From Desmodesmus armatus (lineage: Eukaryota > Chlorophyta > Chlorophyceae > Sphaeropleales > Scenedesmaceae), in the NCBI GenBank assembly GCA_007449985.2, contig VIIQ02000068.1:248001-312000 (forward strand): DNA of 64,000 bases, written 5' to 3'. Made by a program: the position numbers and the translations under genes. Below, piece after piece: positions 1 through 10,682 of this stretch. The stretch's first letter is position 1, and each line of letters begins with the position of its first letter. Under the pieces are notes generated by a model that saw only the letters and a list, made by a program, of their open reading frames with translations, made no database searches and was not told the origin of the DNA.

Positions 1-191
1 TCAACCCGTTCCTGTTGACGCCCTCTCTCTCCTTGAATTTTGCCAATATCAACAGCCCGGTCGTATTGCATACTGTTGGTGGATTAATTGTCTGTGTGTT
101 CCGCTACCCACACTTTTCCTGGACACCTTCCAGCCTCTCTGGTGCTATCACCGGCTGCTGTTGACACCCTCTCTCTCCTTGATGTGTGCAG

Positions 192-513
192 GTGCCCCTC
201 ACCATATGCACTGCTTGCAGTGTGCCCCTCGTCAACGCAACCCAGCTGCCACTTGCCCTAGCAGCCTACAGCTACTTCAGCACTTTACTCATCCAGGCAG
301 GGCCTTTGCTGGCTGCTGCACGCCCACCACAGACAGCTGCCAGCACCAACGAGCAGGACAGACAGCACAGGCAGCAGCAGCTGCTGCTAGCACAGCAGTT
401 CGAGCAGCAGGTGCAGCAGTCAGGGCTGCTGCAGGCGCTGCCAGCTACCTTCAATGCTGTTGCAGCACAGTTGAAGGCTGCTGCGACTGAAACTGTCGCA
501 GCACAGCTGAGCG

Positions 514-558
<45 letters not shown>

Positions 559-1034
559 CAGGCCATGGCAGCAGCAGCAGCAGCTGGGTCGACAGAGGTG
601 CACCTTACACGGGTCTGCTGCTGCTGGCAGACAACATGCTGTCCACATACATGCACCTTATCTGTTCAGACAAGGAACTAACAGTGGGGCCTGAAACCAT
701 CGCTGCTGCAGTAGACCTTGGCTTTGCAGCCCTGCAGCACAGTCACTGGGCTATTACACACGTGCTCTGCAAGCTGCAGCAGCAGCAGCAGCAGCAGCAG
801 CAGCACAGTTCGCAGTTCTGGCCCTTTTACGAGGAGCTGGCCAGCTTGGCCAGGGGTGTTGTGACGACAGCTGGGAGCTGTGCTGCCAGGCAGGACGCTC
901 TCGGCTGCCTGTCGCTGCGGCCACGCCTGCAAGCTGCCGCTAGCGCTGCTATTGTCATTGGGGGTTACATCAGGTTGCTGTCAAAGCTGGCACCAGCAGA
1001 GATTGCTGCTGCAGCTGATTGCTGCAGCGGGGTC

Positions 1035-1097
<63 letters not shown>

Positions 1098-1749
1098 GCC
1101 GGTGGCGGCAGCAGGGGTGGTGGCAGCAGCAACAGGCTGACAGACACAGATCACACAGATGAGGCGCCGATGTGCTGGCAGATTGCCTGCCAGCACCAGG
1201 AACAGGCTGCCGGCACTGCCTGCTGCCGCTATCGACATGTTGGGGGCTGACAGGCTGATGCTGGCATGGGCAGCAGCACAGGTTGCAATAGCAGGAAAGG
1301 CAAAGGTGGTAGTGAGGTCGGCACTGAGGGGGGCAGACCTGGTCATACCTGGCTTCTTGGCAGCCCGTGGGGAAGCAGCAGAGCCACCATCCACCCAGCA
1401 GACAGCTCAAGAGGTCCAGCAGCAGCAGCTTACAGGTGCCAATCCAGCAGCCGCAGCAGCGGCAGCAGCAGCAGCCCCTGCAGCAGCAGCGGCAGCAGCA
1501 GCAGCAGCCCCTGCAGCAGCAGCTGCTGCACCGCCCCGGCAGTCAGCAGCCCAGCAGGCTCCTGCTGGCAGCAGTAACCACTTCACCAATGAGCAGTTGA
1601 AGGCAATGACCCAGCAGATTGTGGTGCTCAGAAAGCTCAAGAGGCAGCAAATGGGTGCAGAGCAGGTTACGCCCCAGGACTTGGCGGCCTGCAAGCCCAA
1701 GCCGCTGCTGCAGCCCCAGCCGCACAGCGCCCAGGATGCTGATGTTTCC

Positions 1750-1781
<32 letters not shown>

Positions 1782-3624
1782 GGCAGCAGCACCCGATGCA
1801 GCAGCAGCAGCAGCACTGCTCCCGCAAAGCATGCAGCCAGCGCAGCTTGGGACTAGTGTGACCCCCCCGGGTGGGGCCCACCAGCAGCTGCGGCCAGGGA
1901 CAGCCAGCGAGGCAGCAGCAGCGCCAGCGCCCACCCAACAGGCAGCTGAAAGGGACCAGCAGCAGCAGCAGCAGCAGCATGAGTTGCACCTGGTGCTGGC
2001 TCGGCTGCTGCTTGAGTGTGCTGCAGGGGTTGAGGACCACTGCACCACCAACTTTGGCTGTGACGCACATTACGCCGCCATAACATTCGCCGGGATGACA
2101 CTAGAGCGCTTTCTGGCTGACGCAGCAGCAGTTGCCAGGCGTGCCATGCAGCACGTGCGCGGGCTAACAATGACAGACCCAGCAGCAGTCGAGGCATTGT
2201 CAAAGGATGAGCTCATGATGCGGATGGTAGCAGTGACACCATTCTTGGAGGCAGTCTTGCCGCAGCTGCTGCAGGTGATGGCACGCAAGCTGGCAGCAGC
2301 GCAGGCAGTGGTAGCAGCAAGCCATGGCAGCAGCGGCAGTGCAAGTGCAGCTGCCAGCACGTCAGCAGCTGCTGCTGCCGCTGCAGCATCAAGCAGCAGA
2401 AGTGGGGACCTCGTGTGTTCACACCGTGCGTTGGCACAAGGGCTGCAACTGCTGTACCACCTCTGCTGGCACACTATCGCCTCACGCAGCAGCGGGGGCA
2501 CCTCGGGGCAGCTGCACAGAGCCATCATGCTGACTGATGCCTGGTCAAGCAACGCCCTGCAGGTGACAGCCCTTTGTGAGGGCTACCTGCGCACCCTGGC
2601 AGCAGCAACAGCACTCCCTGAGGGCGCCGCAGCAAGCAGGCAGCAGCTGCTGCAGGAGGGTGCAGTGGCAGCAGGACTTGTCTCTTCCTGGTGCGCTCAG
2701 CTAGGGAAGCCGCCGCTGTGTGACCCCACCCCTGGCCATGTGCGGCTGCTGGGGGTGGTGTGCAGCTTGATCAAGCTGATAGGCTGCCCTGGGCTCTGTG
2801 TGTGGGGATTGCGTGATGTGTTGGCGCTCAAGCACAGGGCGTTGCTGGCGTGTTGCAGCATGCTGAAGGTTACTGCGACACTCACTGCTATGGCGGTGGC
2901 CAATGGCAGCAACACCGGTACCCTGCCGCCTGCCGCTGCTGCGGCTGTCGGCGCCAACAGCTGTGTGTTGAGCTGCACCGGGCTGCCTTGGCTGGTGTTG
3001 TTTGGCCGAGCATGCAGCCAGTGGGCTGGTGCATTGGCAGGGTTTGACTGGGCAAGCCTGCCCCTGCATCAGCCGGGGCGGCAGTCAGTAGGGAGTGACC
3101 CTGGTGAGTTGTTGGAGTGGCTGGGTCTAGATGCGCAGCAAGACTTGGCTGAGCCCTTGAGCGCTGTGTCAGAGTGGCTGCAGCTGAATGAGGGGGCCTT
3201 GGGTGCTGCTGGGTATGGTGTGCAGGGGGTGTCTGAGCTGCTGGGGGTGGTGCAGCAGCGGTGGCAGGCAGCATGTGAGGCAGTGCAGGGGCAGGCAGCA
3301 GGGCAGCAGGCAGCAGCAGCAGCGGCAGTAGCTGAGCTTGCTGAGGGCTTGCGGGTGTTTGGTGCTGCGGTCAGCAGCGCCCTGCCGGTGCCCCACTTCT
3401 GCAACAACCCCAGCTGCCGCAACGTCAGCGGGGAGTCGGAGGTTGCGCTGGTGTCGGGGCGCAGCTGCATATGTGCTGGCTGCAAGGTGGCCAGGTACTG
3501 TGGGCGCAGCTGCCAGAGGGTGTGTTGGAAGGCGCACAAGCCGGTGTGCCGCGCGCTGGCAGCAGCAGCAGCAGCTGCTGCAACCACACCTGCATTGGCA
3601 TCTGGTGGTGCTGTGCATACTTGA
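192..3624 (+). CDS. MYND zinc-finger protein, copy A (5'-partial, frameshifted)
   Basis: Exon 2 and onward of a gene whose first exon lies left of the window. The exon starts after TGTGCAG at 191 with VPLTICTACS, as in copies B and C. The long low-complexity middle is rich in Ala, Gln and Ser. The C-terminus, about residues 735-805 of the downstream frame, carries a MYND finger: CNNPSC, then CAGC, ARYCGRSCQ, WKAHKPVC, which is the full C-x2-C / C-x2-C / C-x3-C / H-x3-C ligand set. MYND fingers bind zinc and usually mediate protein-protein contacts; the rest resembles no family I know. The frame changes near 1205: relative to copy B there is one extra g in the stretch encoding WQIAC.HQEQ/LPALPAA, so the reading frame used from 192 stops at 1250 and the correct frame continues to 3624. 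This is either a real lesion or a one-base assembly error. No start codon is visible in the window. Confidence 0.8.
516..1094. repeat. Long CAG-phase triplet runs in MYND copy A
   Basis: Three uninterrupted runs: (AGC)14 at 516-557 read as poly-Ser, (CAG)9 at 777-803 read as poly-Gln, and (AGC)19 at 1038-1094 read as poly-Ser. Shorter GCA-phase runs at 1445-1530 and 1750-1815 are read as poly-Ala. Similar runs lie in copy B (5400-5480, 5685-5800) and on the other strand in copy C (about 12497-12545, 13261-13320, 13687-13737). Confidence 0.92.
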
Positions 3625-5398
3625 TCGTGTGGTTTGTGGTCGCTGACTGGGGTGCAGATGTTGCCTTTTCAGTGTGAGAAGGTTTTGTTTGTTGGGTGGT
3701 TGAGGTACTGGCAAACCGTCCGGTTGTGAGCGTTTTGATGTTGTTGAGCACGTATGGGGTGGTGGTGTGACCTTCGGAAAGGCTGGCTACTCCGAGTAGG
3801 CTTAAGGCTTTATGGTTGATGGTTGGCAGCTGTCCCACAGTACAGGGTTTAGAAGCTGTGAAACCTGTCAGACATGCTGATGTCATCTGCGTGCGGCTCA
3901 TCAGATGTCTGTCAGGCTCATCACGTCTCCTTGGCACCAGCGCTGTGGCATGCTGAAGTGCATTCCAGCACAGCTAATGTGGTGTGTGGGACCTCTCACT
4001 CACTGTTGGCTTGACCAACAGCTGATGCTGAATATCGTAAGCTCCCCGCAAAATGTGATCTTGCTGTGGCTCCATAACTGCAAGTCATAGCTCTAAGTCA
4101 CCTCATGCACGACAGCTTCAGCCTCTGCGATCTTACTACAACAAGTCACCTCATGCAGGACAACCCTGTCACAGTAAGCCTGGCAGTGCTGGAGCAGCTT
4201 GCTATGACCTTGGTTAGAAGCGTTGAAGGCTGCAACATACACCGTCTCAATGGTGCTTGCCGGTGCTGCTTAGTGTAAGGGGTGCAAAAGGCGGCATATC
4301 AGCACCGGCGCTGCTATACATCGTAGCTGATTACTGCTGGTCGGTAGTTCGTGGTGTTATAAGGTTAAAAACAGCGCAGATACGCTATAAGTACCCCTGG
4401 GTGGCCTGTTCAATTTTGTGCGTGCGCAACGGTCATAGATCAACCCCCACGAGCAAAGACTGTGGTCTGACTGAGAGCGTTGGTAGTCACAGGGTAATTA
4501 ACGTTCAAAATATCTAGTTGGTTTGGGCATCAACCTGCCCGGCGTGCGTTGAAGCCACTCACTTGCACTCCCGTCAGCAGCAGCAGCACCAGCAGCACCA
4601 GCAGCACCAGCAGCAGCACCAGCAGCAGCAGCACCAGCAGTGCAGGACAGGACTGGCTGCCCACGCCGCACAGCACTGTTAAAAGCCAGTAGCATGTGCT
4701 CCTTTTGCGACTGGAAGACGTTGCAGGCACTGTTCAGTGAGCAGCTGGCTTTGGGACCTGACATCCTCAGCAGCGCCTGGCTTGCTGATGTTGCTGCGGT
4801 TACCTCTCGGCAGCAGCAAGTTCGTGTCCAACCCAGCACCGCGGAGTGGATGGAACTCATACAGGATCTAAAGGCAAGCGGGGCACGCCAGTGGTGTTGT
4901 TTCTTTTGCCAACATCAATCATGCGACAGGGTGCCATGTCAGTGAGAACGTTCCATGTTGGTATGTCATATCATTTTGTAAGCTTTTACTTCTGCCACGC
5001 TCTGCCTGGAAACTCTTTAATACTACAATGCAACTGCTGCTGTTGACACCCGCTCTCTCTCCCTGTTGTGTGCAGGTGCCCCTCACTCTATGCACTGCTT
5101 GCAGCGTACCCCTTGTCAATGCAACACAGATGTCGTTCAGCATTGCAGCATACAGCCTTCTTGCCACTCTGCTCAGCCAAGCAGAGCCTCTGCTGAGAGC
5201 TGCACGCTCCCCGCAGACAGCCACGACCCACAAGCAGGACACAGACAATCAGCATCAGCAGCTGCTGCTCCTAGCACAGCAGTTGAAAGAGCAGTTGAAG
5301 CAGTCTGGGCTGCTGCAAGCGCTGCCACATACCTTCAACGCCGTTGCAGGACAGTTGAAGGCTGCTGCGACCGACATTGTCGCAGCACAGCTGAGCGG

Positions 5399-5439
<41 letters not shown>

Positions 5440-5449
5440 GCACAGGCCG

Positions 5450-5480
<31 letters not shown>

Positions 5481-5716
5481 TGGGTCGGTAGCCCTGCAAC
5501 TTACCAAGAGCTGCTAACTCTGGCAGACGGTATGCTGTGGGCATATGTGCTGCTGGTGGCGCCAGGAAGGGAGGTGGGTGTGGGGCCTGACACCATCGCT
5601 GCTGCTGTAGATCTGGGTTTTGCAGCCCTGCAGCACATCGACTGGGGCATCAGTCAAGGGCTCTGTGAGCTCCCGCCGCCGCCGCCGCAGCAGCAGCAGC
5701 AGCAGCAAGCTGCATC

Positions 5717-5747
<31 letters not shown>

Positions 5748-6978
5748 GCTGCATCGCAACAGCAGCAGCAAACTGCATCGCAGCAGCAGCAGCAGCAACA
5801 CAGTTGGGAGTTGTTGACCTTGTACAAACAGCTGGCCACCAATGCACAATTTGTGCTCTGGAGTGCTGCAACGTTCGCAAAAAGGCATGGCGCTCTGGGC
5901 TGCTTGCTGCTGCGGCCCCGGCTGCAAGCTGCTGCCAGTGCTGCCATCGTCGTTGGGGGATACAGCAGGTTGCTGTCACAGCTGGCACCAGCAGAGATTG
6001 CTGCTGCAGCTTGTTACTGCGGAGGTAGCAGCAGCAGCAGCAGTGGTGCCACCAGCAGCAGCAGTGGCACCCGCTGCAGTAGGTGTGACAGCAGCAGCAT
6101 GTTCACAGAGGCAGAGGCTGCAAAGCAGGCACAGCTGGCCTGGCAGATTGCCTGCCGGCACCAGGAGCAGCTGCCGGCACTGCCTGCTGCCCTCACAGAC
6201 ATGCTGGGGGTGGACAGGCCTCTACTGGCCTGGCTGGCCGCGCAGGAGGCAATAGGAGGGAAGGCAGAGGTGGTGATGGGTTCTGCGCTGAGGGCGGCCG
6301 ATCTAGTCATGCCTGGCTCTACTGCAGCCAATGGGGAGGCAGCAGCACCGTCAACCACCCAGAAGACCGCTCAAGGCGACCACCACCACCAGCAGCAGCA
6401 GGAGCAGCAGGGACCCGCAGGTGCCGCTGCAGCAGCAGTCGCTGCACCGGCCCCACAGGCAGCAGCCCAGGGAGTTGCCCTGCTCCCAGCAGCAGCAGCA
6501 GCAGCAGCAGCATCCGCCCCGCAAGGCATGCAGCCAGCACAGCTTTCCACCAACATGGCACACCAGCGGCTAGGGACAGCCAGCGGGAAAGCAGCAGCAC
6601 CCTCATTCACCCAGCAGACATGCAAAGGGCACCCGCAGCAGCTACTGCAGCAGCAGCAGCATGAGGTGTACCTGGTGCTGGCCCCGCTGCTGCTTGAGTG
6701 TGCAGTGGGTGCTGAGGACCCCTGCACCACCATCTTTGACAGTGACGCACACTTCACTGCCATGTTGAGCGCTTTGAAAACGTTAGAGCGCTTTGTGGCT
6801 GACTCAGCAGCAGTTGCCAGCCGTGCCATGCAGATGGGGGCACCAGGTGCAGCTACTATGCAGCCAGGTTCGGAGCAGGAGCGAATTTTGCGGATGCTAA
6901 CAGTGAATCCGTTCTTGGAGGCTGTCCTGCCGCCGCTGCTGCAGCTGATGGCACGCAAGCTGGCAGCAGTCCGCGCAA

Positions 6979-7020
6979 TGGCAGCAGCAAGCCCTGGCAG
7001 CAGCAAGCCCTGGCAGCAGC
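6979..7020. repeat. 16-bp tandem duplication causing the frameshift in MYND copy B
   Basis: The sequence has a perfect 16-base period from 6979 to 7020 (unit agccctggcagcagca, about 2.6 copies). Sixteen is not a multiple of three; with one unit fewer the upstream frame would run directly into the frame that stays homologous to copies A and C. Confidence 0.92.
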
Positions 7021-7786
7021 GGCGGCGCAAATGCAGCTGCCAGCGCAACTGCAGCTGCTGCTTCCCCAGCCGCTGTTTCAGATGCTGCTGCATCAAGCAG
7101 CAGCAACAGCAGTGGCGATCCAACTGCGGTTGCAGCTGCCACAACCTTGCACTGGAGTCAGTTGAAGTGGGCACACCGTGTTCTCGCGCACGGGGTGTCA
7201 CTGCTTGATCAACTCAGCAGGCACACCCTATATCTATGCCGCAGTGACCACATTCCGGGGCACATGAACCAGGCCATCATGTTGACCCAGGCCTGGGCAA
7301 ACAACACCCCGCAGGTCACAGCTGTATGCGAGGGGTACGTGCGCGCCATTGCAGCAGCAACAGCACAGGGCGCCATCCCTGGCAGTGATGAGCTGCCGCA
7401 AGAAGGGGCAGCAATAACAGCGGTCATAGCGCACTGGTGTTGTGCGGTGTGGAGGATCGACATCAGCACACCCGGGCTGCTGACAGTGTCGATGCAACAG
7501 ACGGGGCAGCCTCGGCTGTCTGAGCCCACCCCTGGCCACATATTGGGGGAGTATGTTACATGGACATTTTCGCCAAACAACAATGGCATTGCCCACCAGG
7601 ATCGAGCCAGGTGAACCTCATAAGTTGTCTCCCCTGCGGTGGTTTGCACCACCTACACCGGGTTGACCAAAGAAGGCAGAACCACCAGAATTGCAGCAAG
7701 TGCCAGCCATGCTAGGAACCTATTGTGTGCAGAGATGAGGGCAGGCAACTATACCAGTGTGGACACAAGAAACAGAACAAAGTCAG

Positions 7787-8539
7787 TCAAATGCCCATAG
7801 TAAGGCCAAGCAAGCGTGCTCTGCGCACTTTCATTTTGTACAAAGTGTGTGCCAGGGCCGACTGTTCGGCATGTTGAAACACAGTAGCAACACAATCTTG
7901 GTCACCCAACTGGACTGAAGCCGGGTCAGCAAAGGCTGGGCAGGCGGTGCGCAGATCATCATACACGGGACATTCAAGAATGAAGTGCTTTAGATCTTCA
8001 ACATTGTTGCTGGTGCCAGTACGGGCCAGCACAGCAGCGCGGTTGGCCAGCGAAGCGTCCTGACCAGAGCACAAACGACAGATGCGATCCGCCCTTGGGA
8101 CAGACTCCCTACGCTTGCGACCCTGCTCAATTTCAAGATGTGCAGAGCCAACACGCAACTGCGCCAGGTTTTGTGCCACGTTGAAAGACAAGCACAACTT
8201 CATATGCGGGGCTGCATGGTCTCTAGAGAAAGGATCAAAGCCAGGGTCAAGAGGGTATACCCATGCATGGTGTGTAAGCCTGTGAATGCCGGCAGACGGT
8301 GCAGTGCGAGGGCTGCCTTCTGTAAGACCCTGCCACCTATCACGGAACAGGCCAGCCAAGGCAGCCTGCACAGCTGACTCCTGCCACCGCTGCTGCAACA
8401 CCCACTCCAAAGGCTGCTGCCGCCAGCTACTATCAAGGAGCTGCAAGCCAGACATAGTGTGCAACACACCATACGACCAGCAACGCTGACAGCCATCCAA
8501 GGCCAACATAACCATCCAATAGCCATCCAAGGCCAACAT
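7787..8539 (-). pseudogene. C-terminal fragment of LINE reverse-transcriptase polyprotein (zinc-knuckle region)
   Basis: An open frame of 250 codons with no polymerase core. Its last third holds RICRLCSGQ followed by VEDLKHFILECPVYDDLR, the C-x2-C ... H-x4-C knuckle (zf-RVT type) found at the end of many plant and algal L1-like RT proteins. The catalytic YADD and the endonuclease lie upstream in intact elements and are absent here, so this is a dead remnant. The repeated MLALDG near the start comes from the 20-bp duplication at the truncation point. Confidence 0.75.
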
Positions 8540-8540
8540 A
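8491..8540. repeat. 20-bp direct repeat at the LINE 5' junction
   Basis: agccatccaaggccaacata occurs at 8491-8510 and again at 8521-8540, the second copy overlapping the right target-site duplication. It probably formed during insertion or from slippage at the truncated 5' end. Confidence 0.9.
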
Positions 8541-9389
8541 TGCTTGTTGGGGTTGGTGAGCAGCTTGGTGAAGCTGACAGGCTGCCCTAACTTTATCAGG
8601 TGGGGGGCTCACAATGTGTTCATTTCCCGGCACAGTGCAGCCCTCGCGTGTTGCAGCATGCTGCAGGTCTCTGCGATGCACACTCCTGATGCAGCGCCCA
8701 CTGGCGGCAATACCCTCAGAGCAGCAGCAGCCAACGGCCGCAGCTGGGCGGTGAGCCGCCCCGGGCTGGCGTGGCTGGTGCTGTTTGGCCGTGTGTGCAG
8801 CCAGTGGGCTGATGCATTGGCAGGCTTTGATCCCGCAAAGCTGCCCCCACAGCAGCCAGGGTGGGATCCAGAATGGAGTTGCCGTGAGGGGGTGCTGCGG
8901 GTGCTTGGCCTGGATGCCGAGCAGAAGATGGTGGAGCCCTTGGGCGGTGTGGCTCAGTGGCTGCAGCTGAATGAGGAGGCGTTGTCTGCGGCTGGGTACA
9001 GTGCGCAGTTGGTTTCCTTGCAGCTGGGGGTGTTGCAGGAGCGGTGGCAGGCGGCATGTGAAGCAGTGGAGGAGCAAGAAGCAGGACTGCCGACTGCTGC
9101 GGCAGCAGTAGTGGGTGAGCTGTCTCAGGTGTTGCGGGCGTTTGGTGTTGCTGTCAGCAGCGCCTTGCCGGTGCCCCACTTCTGCAACAACCCCAGCTGC
9201 CGCAACGTCAGCGGGGAGTCGGAGGTTGCACTGGTGTCGGGGCGCAGCTGCATATGTGCTGGCTGCAAGGTGGCCAGGTACTGTGGGCGCAGCTGCCAGA
9301 GGGTGTGTTGGAAGGTGCACAAGCCGGTGTGCCGCGCGCTGGCAGCAGCAATTGCACAGGCAGCTGCTGGTAGTGTGAATACATGTTGA

Positions 9390-10682
9390 TGCAGTCTGTA
9401 GTTGCTGAAAAGGGTCTGGTTGTTTGCCTCTGATGCGGTGTTGGTACCGTACCACCACCGGGTGCACAGGTCCTGTGAAGGCGTGACTGCTCATAAGAGG
9501 CTGGGAACACTGGTGCCACCACTGGTTCGGAATCAGTTCACAGTTGTTTACGGCATGGTGGGGCCTGTTGAGGGAGTGGTTGAAATGGGTTGTGTGTTGT
9601 GTGTTCTGTGTTGGGATGGTGTTGTGTGGGCCCTCCGGCCAACAGAGATGGCGCTGCTGTTAGTGTACAGACTGGGTCTGCACTCAGTAATGCACCTCTG
9701 TAGGAGGTTCTGGTGGGTTTTTATTCTCCTGTTGGCAGCCTGTCATATGTGAGCAGCATCATACAATGCAGTAAGAGTGTTGGAACAGTGTTGGAACAAG
9801 ATTTGCTCTGAAAGCCGTGGGGTGTTGGAGTGCACAAGTGCATTACATCAGCACATCAAGTATGCAGTTACTCTCACTTATTGACAGCTTTCCCAACAGG
9901 TCTGAAAACCAACCACAGTTGCATTCTGTGTGCGGCCTTGTGACACCACCCATTTCAACTTGCAGATTGAAAGCCAGAATCCTTAATGTGATATGCAATG
10001 CATAAGGCTTTTCAAGACGGGACTGAGACACAGTCAGAAGATGGTTTGACAAGGGGCCGGCAGTTGTAGTGCAGCAGTACACAGCTCAGCACATCACCTG
10101 ATGCCGGACAACCATGTGAAGGTAAGCCTGGTACCATTCCAAATGTGAACACACCTGACCTGAGAGACTGGAGTACGACAAGTTGATGGCCCCTCGGGGC
10201 ACCCTCATGAGCCCTTGGCTCGCTGGCTAGTGCTGAGGTTGGGACCCTGTCCCCAAAATACTGTACTGTACTGTACTGTACTGAATTTGACTTGCGATGA
10301 AGTTCACAGACGGCCGCTGCATTCCAAGCTGACAACGCATAGGACCCATAGCACCAGTGTGCAGCAAGAAAAGTAGTGGAGGTTGATCAACCATCATGCA
10401 CACAACCAGCATGCAACACAAGGCAAGGGTGACTCCACACCATCAACAGCAGCCACACAGCCAACACAAGGCACCCCCTCACGGCCAGCCAACCCCTCAT
10501 AATTTGAAGAAAAACAGCCGGGCGGAAGCTACTGGCTGGCCAAACGTACAGGCAGAAGGTCAATCCTAGCATGGTGAATGGGACACAATAGTAGAGAGCA
10601 CACAAAGCCACACATGACCTAACTGACACAGCCACAGTCGCAAGCCATGCTGCACAACACAACACAACACCATACAGCAGAA
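9390..10682. other. Intergenic region between convergent MYND copies B and C
   Basis: No coding segment is supported. It should hold both 3' UTRs. A (TACTG)5 microsatellite lies at 10259-10283. A TGTAA motif, the usual green-algal poly(A) signal, reads on the minus strand near 9843, but it is far from the end of copy C and not convincing. Confidence 0.6.
10259..10283. repeat. (TACTG)5 microsatellite
   Basis: Five perfect copies of the pentamer tactg in the gap between MYND copies B and C. Confidence 0.93.

Larger units (their letters stand above)
7544..8541 (-). mobile_element. 5'-truncated LINE (non-LTR retrotransposon) inserted in MYND copy B
   Basis: The roughly 1-kb insertion interrupts the copy B codons for PGHI/CLLGLV. 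It is flanked by a 6-bp direct repeat, acatat, at 7538-7543 and 8536-8541, read as a target-site duplication. Only the 3' end of a minus-strand element is present: the end of the reverse-transcriptase polyprotein plus about 240 bp of 3' UTR (7544-7786). No poly(A) tail is visible at the left junction. The element's 5' side carries a 20-bp direct repeat (8491-8510 and 8521-8540) whose second copy abuts the target-site duplication. 5' truncation is usual for LINEs. Confidence 0.8.
4694..9389 (+). pseudogene. MYND zinc-finger gene, copy B, disrupted by a 16-bp duplication and a LINE
   Basis: Exon 1 is 4694-4873 (60 codons, starting MCSFCDWKTLQALF, which matches exon 1 of copy C). The intron is 4874-5075 with a GC donor (AAG/GCAAGC) and a TGTGCAG acceptor. 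The second exon starts at 5076 (VPLTLCTACS) and reads open to 7208, but the true frame is lost at 6979-7020, where a 16-bp unit is tandemly duplicated. In the shifted frame homology to copy A resumes (GGANAAASATAAAA, then HWSQLKWAHRVLAHGVSLL) and runs to PGHI at 7540. A minus-strand LINE fragment follows, and homology resumes in place at 8542 (LLGLVSSLVKLTGCP) through the MYND finger (CNNPSC...HKPVC) to the stop at 9387-9389. Two independent lesions make this a pseudogene with good confidence. The MYND-encoding end is almost identical in sequence to copies A and C. Confidence 0.88.

Noticed and set aside
5685..5800. Array of CAG blocks separated by similar spacers, superficially CRISPR-like
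   Set aside because: In-frame poly-Gln with interspersed AAS in a coding exon of a eukaryotic gene; spacers are not unique.
7531..7543. A longer target-site duplication (ggcca plus acatat)
   Set aside because: The ggcca part on the right belongs to the LINE-end 20-bp repeat and has an extra a; only acatat is certain.
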